64,000 nucleotides of DNA from Clitoria ternatea (taxonomy: Eukaryota; Streptophyta; Magnoliopsida; Fabales; Fabaceae). The position numbers and the translations under genes were made by a program. A model generated the notes under the pieces. That model saw only the letters and a list, made by a program, of their open reading frames with translations, searched no databases and was not told the DNA's origin. Below are positions 37,244-47,459 of this stretch, one piece after another; position 1 is the stretch's first letter, and each line of letters opens with the position of its first letter. The stretch is from NCBI GenBank assembly GCA_037962975.1, contig CM075676.1, positions 92,760,001 to 92,824,000 on the forward strand, in the 5' to 3' direction.

Positions 37244-38750
37244 TGTTTTGCAGGAAACACTTTGTTATAGGTTTATAAACAAGGAAGCAAGAGGCATTTA
37301 ATGAAGCAATGAATGGATGGAAAGGATTCAAGACATCAAAAGCACAAAAATAAAGCCATGTAGACCCTTGGAATGCACTATGGAGAAAGGATACATCAAA
37401 AAGAGCACTCCGAGAGCATTTTGGTAAAGTTAAGAGAAATCCACTGGTAGTGAAAAATTCCCACTGCCAGTGTATCCCACTGACTTGAGCCAAAATACAT
37501 AAAAATGGAAACAGAAAAATCCACTGGCCGTGGGTTTTTCCCACTTGCCGTGGACCTTGTTGGAAAAATGGAGTTTTGGTAGAGAAAAAATCCACTGGCC
37601 GTGGGAAATTCCCACTAGTTGTGGTTCTTGCTGTTTGGAAATTCACTGCTAGTGGGTTTTTCCCACTGGTCGTGGACCTTGCTGCCTGAAACCTAGAATT
37701 GAAGATTTTTGGGCCCCTGTCACGATCCACTGGCTGTGGGTTTTCCCACCGCCAGTGGATTTTGTACATTCTGCATTTCCCTTATTTTATGGAGCAGTTT
37801 CTGAGGGAAATAAGAGGGGGCATGCATAGACATAAAAGACAGAGAGACTTTAGACACTTTTTAGGAGAGAAAATTAAGAGCTTTCTCAAGGGATTTCAAA
37901 GGAGATTCAAGGACCAACAACAAGGAACATCAGATCACAACATTTTAGGTGATGATTTGGAAGACAAAAGTAAGAGCTTTTCTTCTATTTTCAGAATCCT
38001 TATTTTGTATTTGGGTTTTCTCCTATGTTGGGAATTGAATTAATGGCTTGTTGCTTTGTAATTAACTCTATGACGAATTAAACCCCTTCTCTTGGGATTA
38101 AAGGGGTAATATGCATATGTATTGAATTAACTGTTTTTTATTTTCTCCCTTTATGGAATTTATGTTTTCTATTCAATTTCATGAATGCTTAATGCTTCTA
38201 TAAGACTTCGAGAGGAGCGTAGTTGATTTCAAATGATGTAGGCTACGAGAGTAGGTATATTGTTTAAAAGCATGAAGTTGAACCTAGGATCTTAGGTATT
38301 GCGAAAGTATGCGAGATCTTTTAAGGGCTAATGGGTTTTCACAAAACGTAATGGACTTAGTTTACAAATTGAACGTGGTTCTTTGGCAATTAGGTACATT
38401 AGTAAGGCTTCGAGAAAAGGTTGCTAATTACATTAGGAAAATCTACCTTAAAAACTAAATTTTATAATTGGGGAAGTGAATTGCATGAAATTAGATACTG
38501 GCATATGAACCTTTTAATTCCCAAGAGTTTTCCTTTGATTGATTCTTAGAAAGCAATTGATTTCCATTCCAAAAGGCATTAAGTTGTTTGTTTCTGTTTT
38601 TAGTTTGATATAAAGTGAACTTCCCTTTAATTGAACCAATTTGTCTAGATAATCAAATCATAGTAAACCGATACTTGGGCACAATCCCTGTGGAGAACAA
38701 TAATATTTTATATTACTTCGATAAATTGTGCGCTTGCAGAACGACTATCA
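37244..38750 (+). mobile_element. Ty3/gypsy (Athila/Tat-type) 5' LTR, element truncated
   Basis: A 1.5-kb LTR ends GACTATCA (38750) and is followed 6 bp later by a primer binding site. Its 3' part has the phrases GATACTTGGGCACAATCCCTG and GTGGAGAACAATA typical of the U5 end of such LTRs. The start is placed at TGTTTTGCAGG (37244), directly after the previous LTR's target duplication; that border is inferred. Only a few dozen bp of internal DNA follow, and no gag, pol or second LTR is present, so the element is truncated. Confidence 0.6.
37436..37758. repeat. CCACTGGCCGTGGG phrase array
   Basis: Roughly a dozen copies of CCACTGGCCGTGGG and variants (CCACTGCCAGTG, CCACTGGTAGTG, CCACTTGCCGTGG). 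They tend to come in pairs joined by TTTTTCCC or AAATTCCC, so that sense and complementary copies face each other. The long minus-strand open frame 37230-37769 is produced by this repeat and is not taken as a gene. Confidence 0.7.
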
Positions 38751-38756
38751 AGTTTT

Positions 38757-38774
38757 TGGCGCCGTTGTCGGGGA
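38757..38774 (+). other. Primer binding site, tRNA-Asp type
   Basis: TGGCGCCGTTGTCGGGGA matches the complement of the plant tRNA-Asp 3' end except for one base. It marks the end of the LTR ending at 38750 and fixes that element's plus orientation. Confidence 0.75.
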
Positions 38775-39576
38775 GTAAAAGACTAAAAGTGTCTTAAAAA
38801 AATAAGTAACCTGATGAGTTGGTCTGTCACACCTTGCTAAAAGCCTAGTGGGTTGACAATCCAAGTGGAGTGGGTTAGATATGGTTAAGTTTAAGTCATT
38901 TAAAGTTGAAAAGTTGTATTAGGAAACAACATATTTAATGTACTTTTATTTTTGTGATACAATGACTGTATTCATTCAAACAGAAAACTACTCTTTTTAA
39001 TGACTTAAACCCATTCCGTAAGGTTAAGATTAACAAAGCGCTTAAAAATATCCATGATATTATATATAGTTTATAAACATTGAATAATTGTCTTATTCTC
39101 AACACTGTAAAAATTTATCCTATCATGTAAAGTCTTACACTCGGATATCCTTATTTATTAAATTGATAAGGTAACATATTAAAGTTCTCACCCATATTCC
39201 CAACGGTGTGGGCAAGTTAGAAGTTGGTTAATATTCTAGGGGTAATTTTATAATGAAAAATTATATAGTATTAAAGAAAGAGAGAAATCAAGTGGGGTCA
39301 TTTGCCTCATCCCTTTATACTTGGATCTGTCCCTATTCGTCATAATACTGACTCGATTAGGCCAAATGAATGAAGTGAGTCTATTGTCCCACCTTACCTC
39401 GTTTAGTTGGTGGGTAAATCTACTTTCTCTCTCTAAAAAATAGGTTTCAAAAACATAATATTTATATAATTTTTACAACAACTCGTTTTCTTATGAGGCC
39501 CATTTGAAAAATATACACATTAAAAAATTTCATAGGAAAATTATACATTCAAAAAATCCACTAAAACCATCTTTAA

Positions 39577-39630
<54 letters not shown>

Positions 39631-39878
39631 TCCAAAAACCCGCTCTGATTTATAAACATTAAGGAATGGGCTAAAAGAGGACAAGCTGCCCTAGGTATAT
39701 TACTCATCCCTTATACACGAGTTAGGTAAGCTGACTCAATGAATCAGGTTCACATTCTCTATTAATCCTTACCACTTTTTTAGTTGGTTTTGGTTCTTAT
39801 TCTTATAAATTTTATATATTTTAAAAATACTTCTTATTATCATTAATTGATGGTATGTATCATGTATTTAGATATAAT
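38775..39878. other. Intergenic DNA, no gene
   Basis: Past the truncated internal stub the sequence is AT-rich with no coding potential. It holds a trinucleotide microsatellite listed separately. Confidence 0.5.
39577..39630. repeat. (ATT)n microsatellite
   Basis: About 18 perfect ATT units. Confidence 0.95.
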
Positions 39879-40363
39879 TAGGTGTGACTAAACGGGTCAA
39901 AAGGCCGAGCTGGGCCAAGGCCCTATAAGCCCGTTAAAATACGAGCTAGGCCGGGTTAGAATAGGAAAAAAGGTCAAAAACATTGGCCTGACACGTATTC
40001 TACGTGGCCCGCAAGCCAAACGGGTCGGCCCACTTTTTGTATTATTTTTTTTATTTCTTTATTTGGCATAATAATATGAAAATAATTTATATATAAACTA
40101 CTAAACATTAATTATATGATGAACTAATAATTTATATATAATGCAATTAACCAATAAATACTGCTTGCTTGATGTCAATGTAATGATGAACGAAATTCAA
40201 AACAAAAACAAAATTACTTGCTTTGAGAAGTTTTACACAGCAAGGGAGAAAGAGGATTGAAGAGAAGCAACGCGTGTAGCGCAAGACGTGGGAGAGAGCA
40301 ACAACAAGAATTAAGTACTAATATATATATATATAATTTTTTAATAGAGGCTTGCCATCCCTA
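39879..40363. mobile_element. Non-autonomous hAT element, 485 bp
   Basis: Left end TAGGTGTGACTAAACGGG and right end GCCATCCCTA, the complement of TAGGGATGGC, a common plant hAT terminus. It is flanked by GATATAAT (39871-39878) and GATATGAT (40364-40371), an 8-bp duplication with one mismatch. GC-rich subterminal words (CGAGCTGGGCC, GGCCCGCAAGCC, GGGTCGGCCCAC) resemble those of the autonomous hAT at 30103-33802. It has no coding capacity. Confidence 0.6.
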
Positions 40364-40884
40364 GATATGATGCATCACTTTTCATCAATCATAATTATTT
40401 TTACGATATGTTTAGATATATGATATGCTTTTAATTAACAATTATAAAAGTTATTTTCAAAATATTTAAATTTTTCAAGGTGCAAACCAATAAAAAAATT
40501 ATAACAACTAAAACTATAAAATAAATATATTTATAGGGACTAAGAAAATCTATTTAACCAAAACAATACCGTGATATGTAAAGTAAAATGCACAACTATT
40601 TCATTTTCTAAATGGCTATAACTCAAATGTTAGCATATGTTCAAATATGTTAAAATAGTAGGAAACGTTTTGAGTTTAATCCTTAAATATTATAATTGCT
40701 TCTAAATATAAGATGCAAAAGTTAAAAAACACACAGATAAATAATTTTAATAATTATGTGATCCGGTCCTAACACCGGCCCCCAAGAGCATGGCTTCAAT
40801 GCCTTGCCAGATCAGCATTTTGAATAAAGAGAAGTACTCTTCAAATACACTACAAATACTATACGGAGTGCATACCGCCAGGGA

Positions 40885-41020
40885 AGTAACGCCGCCAAGG
40901 TTCATGACTCCGCCCAGGCACGTTACCCCGCCAAGGAATGTAACTCCGTCCAGGCATGTTACTCCGTCAAGGAATGTAACCTCGCCAAAATTGTTACTCC
41001 GCCAAGCCATAGGCTCAACT
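40885..41020 (+). repeat. U3 minisatellite, 18-bp units
   Basis: About seven units of the form CTCCGCCAAGGAATGTAA / CTCCGCCCAGGCACGTTA. Two unit types alternate (CAAGG-ATGTAA and CAGG-A(C/T)GTTA). It lies about 280-410 bp upstream of the LTR TATA box, where enhancers of plant LTRs often sit. Repeated in the 3' LTR at 52917-53052. Confidence 0.7.
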
Positions 41021-41297
41021 CAGGCGGAATACTGAATTTCCCACACTGCGTAGCGAGCCCATACTTACAACCCCGGCACGAGATTGACTCTGTCTTGAGA
41101 GGTTAATAATGGGAATCACGCTGTCACGCATAAAGGGAAATAACAATAAAATATTAAAGCACTAACGCTTTCCAGACAAGTTGTGATACCTACTACAATA
41201 ATGGTGCTAGTAAACGGCGCAGGGGCCCACTACCTTTTCAGCATTATGCCTGGAAACAAGGAGCGGGTCCTACCAATAATGCAGCACCAGTGACAGG

Positions 41298-41306
41298 TAT
41301 ATAAAC
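41298..41306 (+). promoter_or_regulatory. LTR TATA box
   Basis: TATATAAAC in the 5' LTR. It would start sense transcription near 41330, giving a U5-containing leader before gag at 41717. Same motif at 53330-53338 in the 3' LTR. Confidence 0.6.
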
Positions 41307-41652
41307 CTCTCTTGAAAAGGTATAAGGGATCTTCTTCCCATTCTCTGAACCTTACACTCTCTTACTTGCATAATTCTCTCTGATTGTCTTTCTAAGTCTC
41401 TAAGTATTCTGAGATACTGACTTGAGCGTCGGAGAACGATTGCAGGTACCACCCCCAATTGGGTCAAGGCAAGTCAGATCCCGTCAGGCGGACTGTGACA
41501 CCGCCCCGCAGTACATTACACTCCGCCTCAGCATACGAAGACTCTTTGTATTTACATTTATACATACATTGCTTTGTATCAAAACACATTTATATATATA
41601 TTTTGAGTTGTTCTACAAGCATACTTCTACACCCCCTGTAAAGAACAGTTCA

Positions 41653-41672
41653 TTGGCACGCCCAGTGGGACC
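41653..41672 (+). other. Primer binding site region
   Basis: TTGGCACGCCCAGTGGGACC directly follows the LTR CA end, the position of the tRNA primer site. The matching tRNA was not identified from memory with confidence. Confidence 0.55.
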
Positions 41673-41716
41673 TGTAAACTAGGTAATCCCACAATCTTGA
41701 TCAATCTTTATCATCA

Positions 41717-43156
41717 ATGGAGAGACAAGGACCAGAGAGGCAGAACGAGGATTCTCCTCCACGCAATCCCAGACGCCTTAACTTCGATGATGGTGCTCAG
41801 AAAAAAGCAACGCAGGCTGATTCTCTAGATCCGAGAGATGACATGATTCGAATCTTGAGAGAAGAACTTGCAGAACTTCGTCGTGAAAAAGCAAACCCAG
41901 CGCATGAGAAAGCTGGTCCCGCAAGACAACCACATCATGAATCACACATGCAGGAGGAATCAAGTACTCCTCACTACTCTCGTATTCCTACATACATGGA
42001 GGAGCAACGAAGCCTCCCACTGGTGAATGCTCAGCATCAAGAAGGAAGGAGAGCAGGCTCAAACGCATCCCCCTCAGGATATAAGATGAGCATCCCATTT
42101 TCCAAAAGGCTCATGAATGTACATGTACCCAGACATCTGCAAACTATGCAGCCCATTTCTATAGGGAAATATACTGGGGAAACAGATCCCTCTAAGCATT
42201 TAGATGCTTACATCTACGAGGCCATGTTTCTAGGAGCTGAGGAGGATGTCATGTGCAGAATGTTCCCCAGAACCCTTATAGGCGAAGCTCTTAGTTGGTT
42301 CAAGAGCTTACCTTCAGGTTCCATTGATTTGTGGGAGGAGCTGGCCTCAGCTTTTGGAAGCCACTTCGTGATCTCCAGGGATGCACCCAGAACCTCTCAT
42401 ACCTTGGCTCAGATCAAACAAGGCGACAAAGAATCTCTGAAAGATTTCCTTAAGAGATTTTACAAGGAAGCAGCCATGGTCCCTGATCTGACTGAGGCAA
42501 TCCAGTTGCATATTCTCATAGAAGCTATGCAACCAAAGTCACCTTTCGCTTTGTCTTTGGCAAAGGGACCCCCAACCACGATGGAGGAATTTCGCAGGAA
42601 AGCGTCTAAGTACGTGGGTATTGAGATGCATCTGGAAGCCACTGCATCTCGCAGTAAACCACTCCCTGCAACTCCACCTCAAGACAAAGGGAAAGATAAA
42701 TTGTTGAAGAATGACAAGTCCCACCAAAGGGACAAAGTAGGGAACCAACCTTTCAAACAGCAGGACAGACGCGTGTTCAATTTTGCTCACTATGCACCAT
42801 TGAACACAACTTGCGAGCAAATCTTGCGTGAGATAGGATGGACCACCCTCAATGTTTATGGAATTCAACGTCCACCCCTAATCAGGCGTGGTGGAAACCC
42901 AAAGAAATATTGCGAATTCCATGAATCAGTTGGCCACACCACAGAAGAATGCAAGCAACTCAAAAATACCATTGAGGTGCTCATTCGAGAAGGTAAACTG
43001 AAACATTACCTGTTCAAAGGCAAATTTCATGATGAGCCCGAGAAGTTTGAAAAGCGACATCGTGATCGTTCTCCGGATCCTGATAATACTCGGGAACCAA
43101 AACGTACGACGGTGTCAGAGAAACAAAAAGGCATTGTTCTGGAGTCCGCCCAATGA
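41717..43156 (+). CDS. gag: Gag of the Tat retrotransposon
   Basis: 479 codons from ATG 41717 to TGA 43154-43156. The N-terminal 120 residues are charged and disordered-looking. The retrotransposon gag core lies at about 135-290 (GKYTGETDPSKHLDAY, then GEALSWFKSLP and DSLKDFLKRFY-like segments). A zinc-knuckle-like element C-x2-H-x4-H-x4-C (CEFHESVGHTTEEC, about 398-411) replaces the common CCHC form; this variant is usual in Tat-lineage Gags. Gag forms the virus-like particle that packages element RNA. It ends in the same frame in which pol continues. Confidence 0.9.
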   Translation: MERQGPERQNEDSPPRNPRRLNFDDGAQKKATQADSLDPRDDMIRILREELAELRREKANPAHEKAGPARQPHHESHMQEESSTPHYSRIPTYMEEQRSLPLVNAQHQEGRRAGSNASPSGYKMSIPFSKRLMNVHVPRHLQTMQPISIGKYTGETDPSKHLDAYIYEAMFLGAEEDVMCRMFPRTLIGEALSWFKSLPSGSIDLWEELASAFGSHFVISRDAPRTSHTLAQIKQGDKESLKDFLKRFYKEAAMVPDLTEAIQLHILIEAMQPKSPFALSLAKGPPTTMEEFRRKASKYVGIEMHLEATASRSKPLPATPPQDKGKDKLLKNDKSHQRDKVGNQPFKQQDRRVFNFAHYAPLNTTCEQILREIGWTTLNVYGIQRPPLIRRGGNPKKYCEFHESVGHTTEECKQLKNTIEVLIREGKLKHYLFKGKFHDEPEKFEKRHRDRSPDPDNTREPKRTTVSEKQKGIVLESAQ

Positions 43157-46100
43157 GAACCGAGCCCTGAACCTAGATCACGAGGTAAAAGACAGGTGGT
43201 GGACATGATCGCTAGAGGCTTCGCAGGAGGCGGACCCTCAAACAACGCCCGGAAAAATCATCATCGTATGATCTTATCTGTGCAGGGCAAGAACAAAGAA
43301 TATCGCCCATTCAGGGACGGAGTTCAGACTCCGCCTATAACTTTCACAGATGATGATTTTGGCCCAACCATCCCTGAGGGAGATGATGCGGTAGTGATCA
43401 TTGCGGTGATCGCTAATATGGATGTAAAACGCATCCTAGTTGATCAGGGAAGTTCCTGCGACGTTATTTTTTATGACTGTTTTAAACGTATGGGACTGTC
43501 TGACACAGATTTGCAGCCTTACACACAGGACCTTACAGCTTTCAATGGCGCCAAACAGCCTACTAAAGGCTACTTGGACACAAGGATCACCTTCGATGGT
43601 GAACCTGGAGCAAGGACTGTGAAATCCAGGGTTCTTGTCATTGATGTTAAATCCCCATACAATGGCATCATTGGGCGGCCTACTCTGAATGCCATGGAAG
43701 CCATCGTTTCAACCCCCCACTTGTTAATCAAGTTCATTGATAAAGATAATCAAGTCTCATCCATCAGGGGTGACCAGGAGATGGCTCGTTACTGCTACAA
43801 TTTAAGTCTTAACATGGTGAAGCTTGAAACCATGTCTAAGAAAAGAAAATTGAACGAAGGAAACAGTGCGGCGGCATCCGTCAATTTGGTGGATCTTGAT
43901 CCCAGGGCGGAGTCTTCTATAGACCCACTGAACCCTTTGAAACCAACTCCTGATGGTGGTTCCAAGTCTATTGTTTTGGGCAGCACCCCGGAGCAAATAA
44001 CTAACATCAATGACAAGCTGGAGCCTAACATGGAAGCAAGACTGATTGCACTCCTCCATGAGTACAAGGAGATTTTCGCCTGGACAGCCGCAGACATGCC
44101 TGGTATGGATCCTAACTTCTGTTGCCACCGCCTGGCGGTGTATCCTGAAACTAAGCCAGTGGCACAAAAGAAACGGCGTATGGGTCCTGCTAAGCAAAAT
44201 GCTGCTTGCGAACAAACCGAAGAACTCCTTAAGGCGGGGTTCATCAGGGAACTCCGTTATTCTTCTTGGTTGTCCAACGTGGTTATGGTGCAGAAAGCCA
44301 ATGGCAAATGGCGCATGTGCATAGACTACGTTGATTTAAATAAATGTTGTCCTAAAGATCCTTATCCTCTCCCCAACATTGACAGACTGGTTGATGACTC
44401 ATCAGGATACAAGTATCTATCCTTCATGGATGCTTACTCCGGATACAACCAAATTCCAATGTGTGAGGATGATCAGGAGAAAACAGCATTTATCAATGAC
44501 AGAGGAGTCTTTTGCTACAATGTCATGCCATTTGGGCTGAAGAACGCTGGGGCCACCTACCAGCGCATGATCAACAAGGTCTTTGAGGGCATGCACACAA
44601 AGCTGGTGGAGGTTTATATTGATGATATCATCGCCAAGACTCCAGAGGGAGGAGACCATGTTGAAGACCTACGCCTCATTTTTCAACGCTTGCAGCAATA
44701 CAACATGAGACTCAACCCACTAAAGTGTACATTTGCTGTACCTGGAGGAAGATTTTTGGGTTTCATGTTAACGCAAAGAGGCATAGAAGCTAATCCTGAC
44801 AAGTGTCGTGTGATACAAGAGTTGCAGAGCCCCAAAACATTGAAAGAGGTACAATCCCTCAATGGCAAAATCGCTGCTCTAGCACGATTCATGCCAAAAA
44901 TGGCTCATCGCTCTCTCCCCTTGTACAAGATGCTTAAGAAGGATAAAAAATTCAATTGGGGCCCAGAGCAAGAGGCGGCCTTCCAGAGCTTGAAAAATGT
45001 CTTAGCCAGCCCTCCAATCCTGGTAAAACCAAGCCCAGGTGAGCAACTCATCGTTTATTTGTCTGTTTCAGATGAAGCGCTGGCAGTGGCCCTGGTCAAA
45101 GAAACAGTCGAAGGCCAACGACCGGTATACTTCACTGGTAAAACATTGCATGGTGCGGAGTGCCGTTATCAGAAGATTGAAAAGGCAGCACTTGCAGTTG
45201 TTTGGGCCTCACGACGGCTAAGACCATATTTCCATGCACACCCCATCCTGATTCGCACAGACTTGCCACTCCGTACTATATTGTTCAAGCCAGACTTGGC
45301 TGGAAGGATGATCAAATGGGCCATAGAGCTCTCTGAATTCGACATATCCTACGAACCAAGAACTGCTATTAAGGCACAAGTCCTAGCAGATTTCGTAGTT
45401 GAATTAACAGGCTCTAGCCCAGATGCAGATCATTCACACTGGACAGTATACGTCGATGGGTCTTCAAACAGCAAAGGATGTGGGGCAGGAGTCGTTATAG
45501 AAAGTGATGACGGGGTACATCTTGAAATTTCATTGCACTTTACCTTCACTACGTCTAACAATCAGGCGGAGTATGAAGCCTGCTTAGCCGGACTCAGAGC
45601 AGCACAAGATATTGGGGCCAAAACTGTCACCCTATGCAGTGATTCTCAACTAGTCATCTCACAAATTCTTGGTGAGTATCAGGCTAAAGAACCTCTACTG
45701 CAACAATATCTAGACTGCGTCAATGAGTTGAAACAGCGCTTCGATGAAGTAACTTTCAAGCATGTACCTCGCGAAGAAAATACGTGTGCTGATATCCTGT
45801 CCAGGTTAGCCAGCACAAAGAAGGCGGGGTGTACAACCACGGTTGTACAGAGTACTCTGGCCGAGCCAAGTATATCCCTTCCCTCTTCAATTCATATGAT
45901 TAAAAGCCGCCCCGTTGATGATAACTCCTGGGTAACACCAATAGTTCGTTATCTTGTTAATGGACAACTACCCACGGATGATCTTGAGCGAAAGAAGCTA
46001 AGGAGGGAGGCACCCTATTATACGCTCCTAGATGGGCAGCTATACCGCCGAGGAATCTCTGTCCCATACTTAATTTGCATAAATGAAAACGAGGTGCAAG

Positions 46101-47164
46101 CTGTTTTAGAAGAAGTCCATGAAGGGCAGTGTGGACATCATCCAGGGGCACGAAGTCTAGTGAGAAAGATCCTCAGGGCGGGGTATTGGTGGCCCACTAT
46201 GAAGCAAGACACCGCCTCATATGTTCAAAAATGCGATCAATGTCAACGATTCGCGAATTTTCACCATACTCCAGCTGAGGAAATGTCATCATCAATAACG
46301 CCCTGGCCTTTCTATCAATGGGGTATGGATATTCTAGGTCCATTCCCAACTGCTCCCGGTGGTATCAAATACTTGATAGTCGGTGTTGATTATTTCACCA
46401 AATGGATTGAGGCAGAGGCAGTGGTGCACATAACGTCAGCCAGGACTCGAAGATTCGTCTATGAGAATATCATTGCACGTTTCGGAGTCCCTGAACGCAT
46501 AGTCACTGATAATGGCACCCAGTTCACAGATCGCAAGTTCACTGAACTCTTAGAAAATCTCAGCATCACGCAGATTTTCTCTTCTGTGGAACACCCTCAA
46601 ACCAATGGACAAGCAGAGGTCGCCAACAGAGAAATCTTGAAGGGCCTCAAAAAACGCCTTGGTGAGGCAAAGGGAGACTGGGCAAATCAATTATGCCACG
46701 TTTTATGGGCATATAGAACCACCCCACACTCCACTACGAATGAATCTCCATATCGGCTGACATATGGAGTCGAGGCAGTCATTCCCATTGAATTAACAGC
46801 CCCTTCAGCTCGAGTCCTCTATTTCAATGAGGAGGCCAACCAACAGAACCTCGCACACGAATTGGAGGTTTTGGCGGAGTTAAGAGAGGAAGCCTTTGTG
46901 AGAGATCAAGCTGTCAAAGCAAAGGCCGCCAAACGGTATAACGCACGCATGTGTGAACGCCGTTTCCAAGAGGGAGATTTGGTCCTGAGAAGGGCCAACA
47001 TTGGCAACAAATTTGCGCACCAAGGCAAGTTGGCACCAAATTGGGAAGGTCCATACCGAGTCACCGAGGTCTTGGGCAAAGGTACATACCGCCTAGAGAA
47101 CTTGGATGGCACTCCGGTCAGAAATAAATGGAATATTTTGAATTTACGCATATATTACAGTTAG
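43157..47164 (+). CDS. pol: Pol polyprotein (protease, RT, RNase H x2, integrase)
   Basis: Open from the codon right after the gag TGA to TAG 47162-47164; the first ATG in frame is at 43205. Residues counted from 43196. Aspartic protease: ILVDQGSS at about 80-87. Reverse transcriptase: MDAYSGYNQI at about 415 and YIDDIIAKT at about 473. A gypsy RNase H region lies at about 610-740. A second RNase H with VYVDGSSNSKG (about 752), EYEACLAGL and CSDSQLV follows. The integrase HHCC finger (HHPGARSLVRK...CDQC) is at about 980-1018. The integrase D-D-E core has MDILGPFP (about 1044), TDNGTQF (about 1104) and NGQAEVANRE (about 1140). A chromodomain is absent, as expected for Tat. No internal stop or frameshift is visible. 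Expression probably needs readthrough of the gag stop, or else a downstream start. Confidence 0.92.
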   Translation, partial: EPSPEPRSRGKRQVVDMIARGFAGGGPSNNARKNHHRMILSVQGKNKEYRPFRDGVQTPPITFTDDDFGPTIPEGDDAVVIIAVIANMDVKRILVDQGSSCDVIFYDCFKRMGLSDTDLQPYTQDLTAFNGAKQPTKGYLDTRITFDGEPGARTVKSRVLVIDVKSPYNGIIGRPTLNAMEAIVSTPHLLIKFIDKDNQVSSIRGDQEMARYCYNLSLNMVKLETMSKKRKLNEGNSAAASVNLVDLDPRAESSIDPLNPLKPTPDGGSKSIVLGSTPEQITNINDKLEPNMEARLIALLHEYKEIFAWTAADMPGMDPNFCCHRLAVYPETKPVAQKKRRMGPAKQNAACEQTEELLKAGFIRELRYSSWLSNVVMVQKANGKWRMCIDYVDLNKCCPKDPYPLPNIDRLVDDSSGYKYLSFMDAYSGYNQIPMCEDDQEKTAFINDRGVFCYNVMPFGLKNAGATYQRMINKVFEGMHTKLVEVYIDDIIAKTPEGGDHVEDLRLIFQRLQQYNMRLNPLKCTFAVPGGRFLGFMLTQRGIEANPDKCRVIQELQSPKTLKEVQSLNGKIAALARFMPKMAHRSLPLYKMLKKDKKFNWGPEQEAAFQSLKNVLASPPILVKPSPGEQLIVYLSVSDEALAVALVKETVEGQRPVYFTGKTLHGAECRYQKIEKAALAVVWASRRLRPYFHAHPILIRTDLPLRTILFKPDLAGRMIKWAIELSEFDISYEPRTAIKAQVLADFVVELTGSSPDADHSHWTVYVDGSSNSKGCGAGVVIESDDGVHLEISLHFTFTTSNNQAEYEACLAGLRAAQDIGAKTVTLCSDSQLVISQILGEYQAKEPLLQQYLDCVNELKQRFDEVTFKHVPREENTCADILSRLASTKKAGCTTTVVQSTLAEPSISLPSSIHMIKSRPVDDNSWVTPIVRYLVNGQLPTDDLERKKLRREAPYYTLLDGQLYRRGISVPYLICINENEVQAVLEEVHEGQCGHHPGARSLVRKILRAGYWWPTMKQDTASYVQKCDQCQRFANFHHTPAEEMSSSITPWPFYQWGMDILGPFPTAPGGIKYLIVGVDYFTKWIEAEAVVHITSARTRRFVYENIIARFGVPERIVTDNGTQFTDRKFTELLENLSITQIFSSVEHPQTNGQAEVANREILKGLKKRLGEAKGDWANQLCHVLWAYRTTPHSTTNESPYRLTYGVEAVIPIELTAPSARVLYFNEEANQQNLAHELEVLAELREEAFVRDQAVKAKAAKRYNARMCERRFQEGDLVLRRANIGNKFAHQGKLAPNWEGPYRVTEVLGKGTYRLENLDGTPVRNKWNILNLRIYYS

Positions 47165-47459
47165 TTGGGTAATACGGTATGATCTTTTCTTCCTAACTCA
47201 AGGATCCTCCTCTGTATGCTTTCCTTGAAAAGGTTTCGAAAAGATATCTCCCAACTCAATCTTTTATGTAATTCCATTCTCAATGAAATGCCTTCCTGCA
47301 TTTAATCTTCACTCTAACTCTGAATTGATTATCCATGGCAGAATTTATTCCCATGCAGATAAAACGACTCTAAAATTGAAGCACAAACGCATAACTCTTT
47401 ATTCCATAAAGATCAACCAACATGCAACGCCGCTTCACAAACGGAGTCAACAAAAACTC

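Larger units (their letters stand above)
40759..41652 (+). repeat. 5' LTR of the Tat element
   Basis: 894 bp, TG...CA. U3 carries an 18-bp tandem array. A TATA box TATATAAAC lies at 41298-41306, followed by a short leader rich in TTCTCTGAACC-type sequence. The copy at 52791-53684 is offset by exactly 12032 bp, and no difference was found when reading the two side by side. Confidence 0.92.

Noticed and set aside
37230..37769. Minus-strand 179-codon open frame
   Set aside because: Composed of CCACTGGCCGTGGG repeats within an LTR; not protein-like.
43196..43198. GTG as the start codon of pol
   Set aside because: Plant nuclear translation rarely starts at GTG. The frame is open from the gag stop, so readthrough or the ATG at 43205 is more plausible.
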